NCBI GenBank assembly: GCA_963820955.1
Contig: CAWGCA010000004.1
Location: 1 to 64,000 of the forward strand
Reading direction: 5' to 3'
DNA from: CAWGCA01 sp963820955
GTDB taxonomy: Bacteria > Pseudomonadota > Gammaproteobacteria > Chromatiales > Chromatiaceae
Length of the DNA: 64,000 nucleotides
Shown: positions 60,929-64,000 of the stretch, one piece after another
Position numbering within the stretch: the first letter of the stretch is position 1
Layout of the letters: the number at the start of each line of letters is the position of its first letter
Made by a program: the position numbers and the translations under genes
Notes under the pieces: generated by a model
The model's database searches: none
Told to the model about the DNA's origin: nothing
What the model saw: the letters and a program-made list of their open reading frames with translations, nothing else

Positions 60929-61167
60929 GATTTTATACTCCGGCACTGCCGATGGCGTGCCCTCCTGGCTTCACCATAGTTCACCCGTCTATCTCTCTGC
61001 CTACCTTATTCGCCAAATGGCTGACAATTCCCCAGGGACAGGGTTGGGGGAGGTGTGACTGAAATCCAGAAATCACATTGTTTTGGATAATAATTCCTAT
61101 TCCGTCTCCGCGTTTGTCGAACTCATTGAAAAAACTATCGAATCAAACATTGGGTGAAATATTGCGG

Positions 61168-62055
61168 CTATTCCAGCATTTTGCTGGTCAGCGCATTGAT
61201 TTCAGCCAGCTTCTGTTGTGTTTCCGTGGTGGCAAAGAAACGCTGGCGTTTGCGCTGGAACACCAGGTTGATCGCCTTGACCTGGGGCTCGGACCCTTTT
61301 TCGTAAGCCTCGCGGGTGGCCTCGAGGATCTTCAGCTTGACCTCCAGCGCCGGTTGTCGGTCGTCCTGTTGAAGGCGGTGTATTCCGGTCGGAATGACAG
61401 ATAGGATTTCCGTCATATCGGTACCGGAGTTGTCGTACCAGCGCAGCAGTCGCCAGCGGGTGATTCGACGCCGCGAGATCTCCATCGCAGATATATGGCC
61501 TATGACCTCGCCCTGGGCGATGTCTGCCTCGTTGCAGATCAGCATGGTGCGGGTGTTCCCGCTGTCGAAAACCAGGCAGTCGTTCAGTCGAAAGCCGGGT
61601 CTGTAAAAAATCACTGTCGGTAGTCCGGCGGATGGCTTGGTGCTCAGCCTGGACCCCAGCATCACCGCCGGTCTTCCCAGAACAGGCTTTGGAACGGCAG
61701 GGCCCAGCAGTATGGCGCTGCCGAAATTCTGGAAGTGGGCCTCGCAACCGTCCGTATCGAGAAGTAACTCGCCTACGGCGTCGGCAGAAGAGAAGCGTCC
61801 GTGGATAATATGTCCGATATTGAGCCCCTCGTCAGAGCCCGCGTTAGTCGTAAATTCAGGGCAGGTCCTGCAGCGTACACTACCTCCAGTCGACTCGAAC
61901 TCCCCCTCGCCACAGACCGTGCGGCCAATCAGATTCAACTCCGTTTCCGGTGTCGCTGGCGGCGCTGCGGTCAGGCGCCAGTCGGTCGAATCGGCGAGCG
62001 CAACGGCCCACACACCAAAAACCAGAGAAGCTGCAATTGGCAAATAGCTGTTCAT
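61168..62055 (-). CDS. Exported protein with several cysteines, unknown
   Basis: 295 residues with a signal peptide (MNSYLPIAASLVFGVWAVAL). Not recognised. Visible: a paired-cysteine stretch (TVCGEGEFESTGGSVRCRTC), a middle with C-containing strands (TDGCEAHFQNFGSAILLGPA, RLNDCLVFDSGNTRTMLIC) and a helical C terminus rich in charged residues (LEVKLKILEATREAYEKGSE). No membrane helix beyond the signal. A weak CCTCT-type ribosome context. It stands between the DUF21 gene and folE without overlap. Function unknown. Confidence 0.65.
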   Translation of the reverse strand: MNSYLPIAASLVFGVWAVALADSTDWRLTAAPPATPETELNLIGRTVCGEGEFESTGGSVRCRTCPEFTTNAGSDEGLNIGHIIHGRFSSADAVGELLLDTDGCEAHFQNFGSAILLGPAVPKPVLGRPAVMLGSRLSTKPSAGLPTVIFYRPGFRLNDCLVFDSGNTRTMLICNEADIAQGEVIGHISAMEISRRRITRWRLLRWYDNSGTDMTEILSVIPTGIHRLQQDDRQPALEVKLKILEATREAYEKGSEPQVKAINLVFQRKRQRFFATTETQQKLAEINALTSKMLE

Positions 62056-62262
62056 GTCTACTCTTCCTCTAGTTCCGACGGCGGTGGGAATACCGAGCCA
62101 GCCCTTCGTTTAAACGACGACCATGAGCCCGGCGGCGATCCAGGGACCACACCAAAACTGCAGTAAAGGCAGGTGCAGGAAATTCATTCCAGACAGGCGC
62201 CCAGCAGGTGCATCGGTAGGAATACCGCCGAAATGTTGGTGAGCAGCGGCGCGCGGAGGGCA

Positions 62263-62436
62263 TCATCCTTTCAACAGCGACATGAATTCCGCGCGGGTGC
62301 GGGCGTCGTTCTCAAAAGTACCACGTATGGCACTCGTTACCGTGGCGCTGTTCTGCTTCTGCACACCTCGCATCATCATGCACGTGTGACTGGCCTCTAT
62401 CACAACCGCAACACCATGAGGGCACAATGCCTGCAT
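62263..62436 (-). CDS. folE: GTP cyclohydrolase I, C-terminal piece (split gene)
   Basis: 57 residues, MQALCPHGVAVVIEASHTCM then MMRGVQKQNSATVTSAIRGT and FENDARTRAEFMSLLKG. This is the end of FolE, including the zinc cysteine in SHTCMM and the substrate-binding QKQNS. It starts with an ATG that overlaps the stop of the N-terminal piece as TAATG, in a different frame. Joined to that piece the protein would be about 211 residues, close to the usual 220. Either a frameshift (two extra bases at 62437-62438) or a coupled split protein. Confidence 0.85.
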   Translation of the reverse strand: MQALCPHGVAVVIEASHTCMMMRGVQKQNSATVTSAIRGTFENDARTRAEFMSLLKG

Positions 62437-62900
62437 TAGGCATCGGCCACTCGGTTGGTCAGGCGTTCCTGGATCTGCAGACGTCTTGCGAAGACATCCA
62501 CGACCCGTGCAACCTTACTCAGGCCTATGATCTTTCCCTTTGGCAGATATGCCGCATGCGCCCGACCGAAGAAGGGCAGCGTGTGGTGCTCACAGAGGGA
62601 GTAGAATTCCATATCCCGGACCAGGACCATCTCTTTGCAGTCCTCGGTAAACACTGCGTTGTTGGCGATCTCTGTGGCATCCATGTCGTATTCGCTGGTG
62701 AGAAAATCCATGGCTTTGGCGACTCGGAGCGGTGTACGGCGCAGCCCCTCCCGGCCCGGATCTTGACCTAAACGGATCGGCATTTGCTGAATGAGGGTCT
62801 CGAATTCTTTGTCATAAATCTCCGAGTCGGAGCTTGGGTCGAGGGTTGTGGCAAATCTGCCGGAGGCGATCAACCTCGCCTTGTCTCTTTGAATGCTCAT
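62436..62900 (-). CDS. folE: GTP cyclohydrolase I, N-terminal piece (split gene)
   Basis: 154 residues from ATG 62900; an upstream start to 62954 has no better ribosome site. FolE makes dihydroneopterin triphosphate from GTP, the entry to folate synthesis. Family text: REGLRRTPLRVAKAMDFLTS, VLVRDMEFYSLCEHHTLPFF (zinc cysteine and histidines), GKIIGLSKVARVVDVFARRLQIQERLTNRVADA, then TAA. The catalytic zinc needs the cysteine carried by the downstream piece, so this half alone should be inactive. The pieces share TAATG, the usual mark of translational coupling. Confidence 0.88.
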   Translation of the reverse strand: MSIQRDKARLIASGRFATTLDPSSDSEIYDKEFETLIQQMPIRLGQDPGREGLRRTPLRVAKAMDFLTSEYDMDATEIANNAVFTEDCKEMVLVRDMEFYSLCEHHTLPFFGRAHAAYLPKGKIIGLSKVARVVDVFARRLQIQERLTNRVADA

Positions 62901-63094
62901 GATCGAAAGATTTTCTGAAAGCGTCAGTTTAACATCGCCGCCTTGGTACGGCACAGAAGATGGCAGAGGCCCTCATTTTGTTTGGGTCTCGAATACCGGG
63001 ACTGACTTGAATCGTCCTGGAGTTACGATGATGGCACTGAAGACCGAATTTCCGCAAATCCATTTTGCTCGGCTTGCGACATGTTTTTCCGGTT

Positions 63095-64000
63095 TCATTT
63101 ACGTAGTGGCAACTCTTTGATGTATATATCCTGCTGGGGGAAGGGTATGCCTATGCCCGCCTCCGCCAGGGCATCCCAGATAGCGAACAGCACCTTGGAC
63201 TGAACCTCAAGCCGGCTGAAGCGCTGCACGTCCATGAAATACTGGACCCTGAAGTTCACTGAGGATGCGGCAAAATCGATCAGGAATACCTGGGGCTCCG
63301 GGGTAAGCGAAACCTCCGGCTGCATGGTTACCGCCTCAAGAATAACCCGTTGGGCCTCGTGGGGATCGTCCTGGTAACGGACGCCAATGATGAGTACCGT
63401 GCGCACCTCGCTGTCGGTACGGGTCCAGTTGATGAAGGAACTGCTGATCAGTTCCGAGTTGGGGATGATCACATCCTGGTTGTCCCAGGTAGTCACGGTG
63501 ACCGAACGCATGCCGATCTCCGCGACTTTGCCCTCCTTGTCCCCTATGGTCACCCAGTCCCGGGTGCGAACCGGGCGTTCCGCCAGCAGGATGATCCCGC
63601 TGATGAAGTTGTTGGCGATGTTCTGCAGGCCGAAACCGATGCCGACACCCAAGGCGCCGGCGAAAACGGCCAGACTGGTCAGATTGATGCCCAGAAGGTT
63701 CAGGGCGATGAGCAGACCTATCACCACCACCGCGTACTGGGTGAACACAGAGAGACTGTTGCGGACGCCAAGATCCCTGATGTTGGCGTAGATCCAGCCG
63801 TAGGTGACTTCCCTGGACCAGCGGCCGATATAAAACACCAGCAAGAGCAGCAATACGGAACTCAGCAGGCTGATACTGTTGATGGAGGTCTCGCCGACGG
63901 TGAACAGGGTGTGGCCGAGCCACGCCCTGAGATCGAGACCTGTCGCCGGGTCGTCGACGAAAAGCCGGTAAAGAATCCAGGCAGCGCCCAGAAACAGGCC
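63095..64000 (-). CDS. MscS-type mechanosensitive channel, C-terminal part (5' end outside window)
   Basis: The frame is open to the window edge, 301 residues present. After two membrane helices comes the MscS core: AVVVIGLLIALNLLGINLTSL, the glycine-rich pore helix VFAGALGVGIGFGLQNIANN, then FISGIILLAERPVRTRDWVTIGDKEG and the beta domain VTTWDNQDVIIPNSELIS, and the C-terminal alpha/beta domain (VRTVLIIGVRYQDDPHEAQRVI, VNFRVQYFMDVQRFSRLE). These channels open on membrane stretch to release solutes during osmotic shock. Extra helices upstream indicate a larger member than E. coli MscS. Beginning lies beyond base 64000. Confidence 0.93.
   Translation of the reverse strand, partial: GLFLGAAWILYRLFVDDPATGLDLRAWLGHTLFTVGETSINSISLLSSVLLLLLVFYIGRWSREVTYGWIYANIRDLGVRNSLSVFTQYAVVVIGLLIALNLLGINLTSLAVFAGALGVGIGFGLQNIANNFISGIILLAERPVRTRDWVTIGDKEGKVAEIGMRSVTVTTWDNQDVIIPNSELISSSFINWTRTDSEVRTVLIIGVRYQDDPHEAQRVILEAVTMQPEVSLTPEPQVFLIDFAASSVNFRVQYFMDVQRFSRLEVQSKVLFAIWDALAEAGIGIPFPQQDIYIKELPLRK

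Noticed and set aside
1..64000. CRISPR array
   Set aside because: No evenly spaced identical short repeats with unique spacers; the repeats found are dispersed and long.

Overview
The window reads as a chromosomal stretch of a gammaproteobacterium, most likely a sulfur oxidiser of the Chromatiales / Sedimenticola / Thiodiazotropha type. This assignment is an inference. It rests on a sulfur-globule envelope protein (40429-40716), a periplasmic DsrE-like protein and a rhodanese-like protein, pyruvate:ferredoxin oxidoreductase, a malyl/mesaconyl-CoA gene set, and the general gene style (NhaD, c-di-GMP signalling, PPK2, FadL-type porin). No rRNA or ribosomal-protein marker is present to settle it.

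Layout. 0-7.7 kb: 3' end of pyruvate kinase, aquaporin, Sel1 and DsrE-like secreted proteins, then a probable operon of a cysteine-less rhodanese, a GGDEF-EAL protein and NhaD. 7.9-11.9 kb: a tight three-gene operon of an alpha/beta hydrolase, a caspase-fold protease and a large unrecognised protein; this is the strongest candidate for an undescribed system. 12.0-18.1 kb: a cobalamin riboswitch followed by btuB-tonB, convergent with btuF-btuC-btuD. 18.2-19.2 kb: glucokinase. 19.4-30.4 kb: a carbon-metabolism island. On the minus strand are a CitE-type lyase, NifJ and a DHOD-like flavoprotein; divergently on the plus strand are a second CitE-type lyase, an acyl-CoA ligase fused to a third CitE-like domain, and mesaconyl-CoA hydratase. 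Together they would interconvert malate/mesaconate-type acids, glyoxylate, acetyl-CoA or propionyl-CoA and pyruvate. A tRNA-Arg(TCG) follows.

30.5-41 kb is loose and repeat-rich: an attC-like palindrome, a decayed multihaem cytochrome gene, PPK2, a MITE-like element with 21-bp perfect inverted ends, four of the five copies of a ~154-bp palindromic repeat, a secreted beta-helix protein, a Na/phosphate symporter, a cNMP-binding protein, a double-OmpA protein and the sulfur-globule protein. 41-45 kb holds a hybrid histidine kinase and an MgtC/DUF4010 membrane protein.

45-58.3 kb is a degraded accessory zone: an IS3 fragment, a PEP-CTERM-like protein frameshifted by a 4-bp duplication, a CPBP protease, a truncated ABC ATPase behind a FadL porin, an aminotransferase 3' fragment, IS200/IS605-end-like hairpins, two overlapping tiny membrane proteins, an IS5 remnant with an internal stop, a DUF2092/Gly-rich pair and one intact IS1380 with inverted ends and a TATA target duplication. 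58.4-64 kb returns to ordinary genes (DUF4105, DUF21, a secreted unknown, MscS) except that folE is split in two by a TAATG junction.

All identifications come from reading the sequence; no database search was run.
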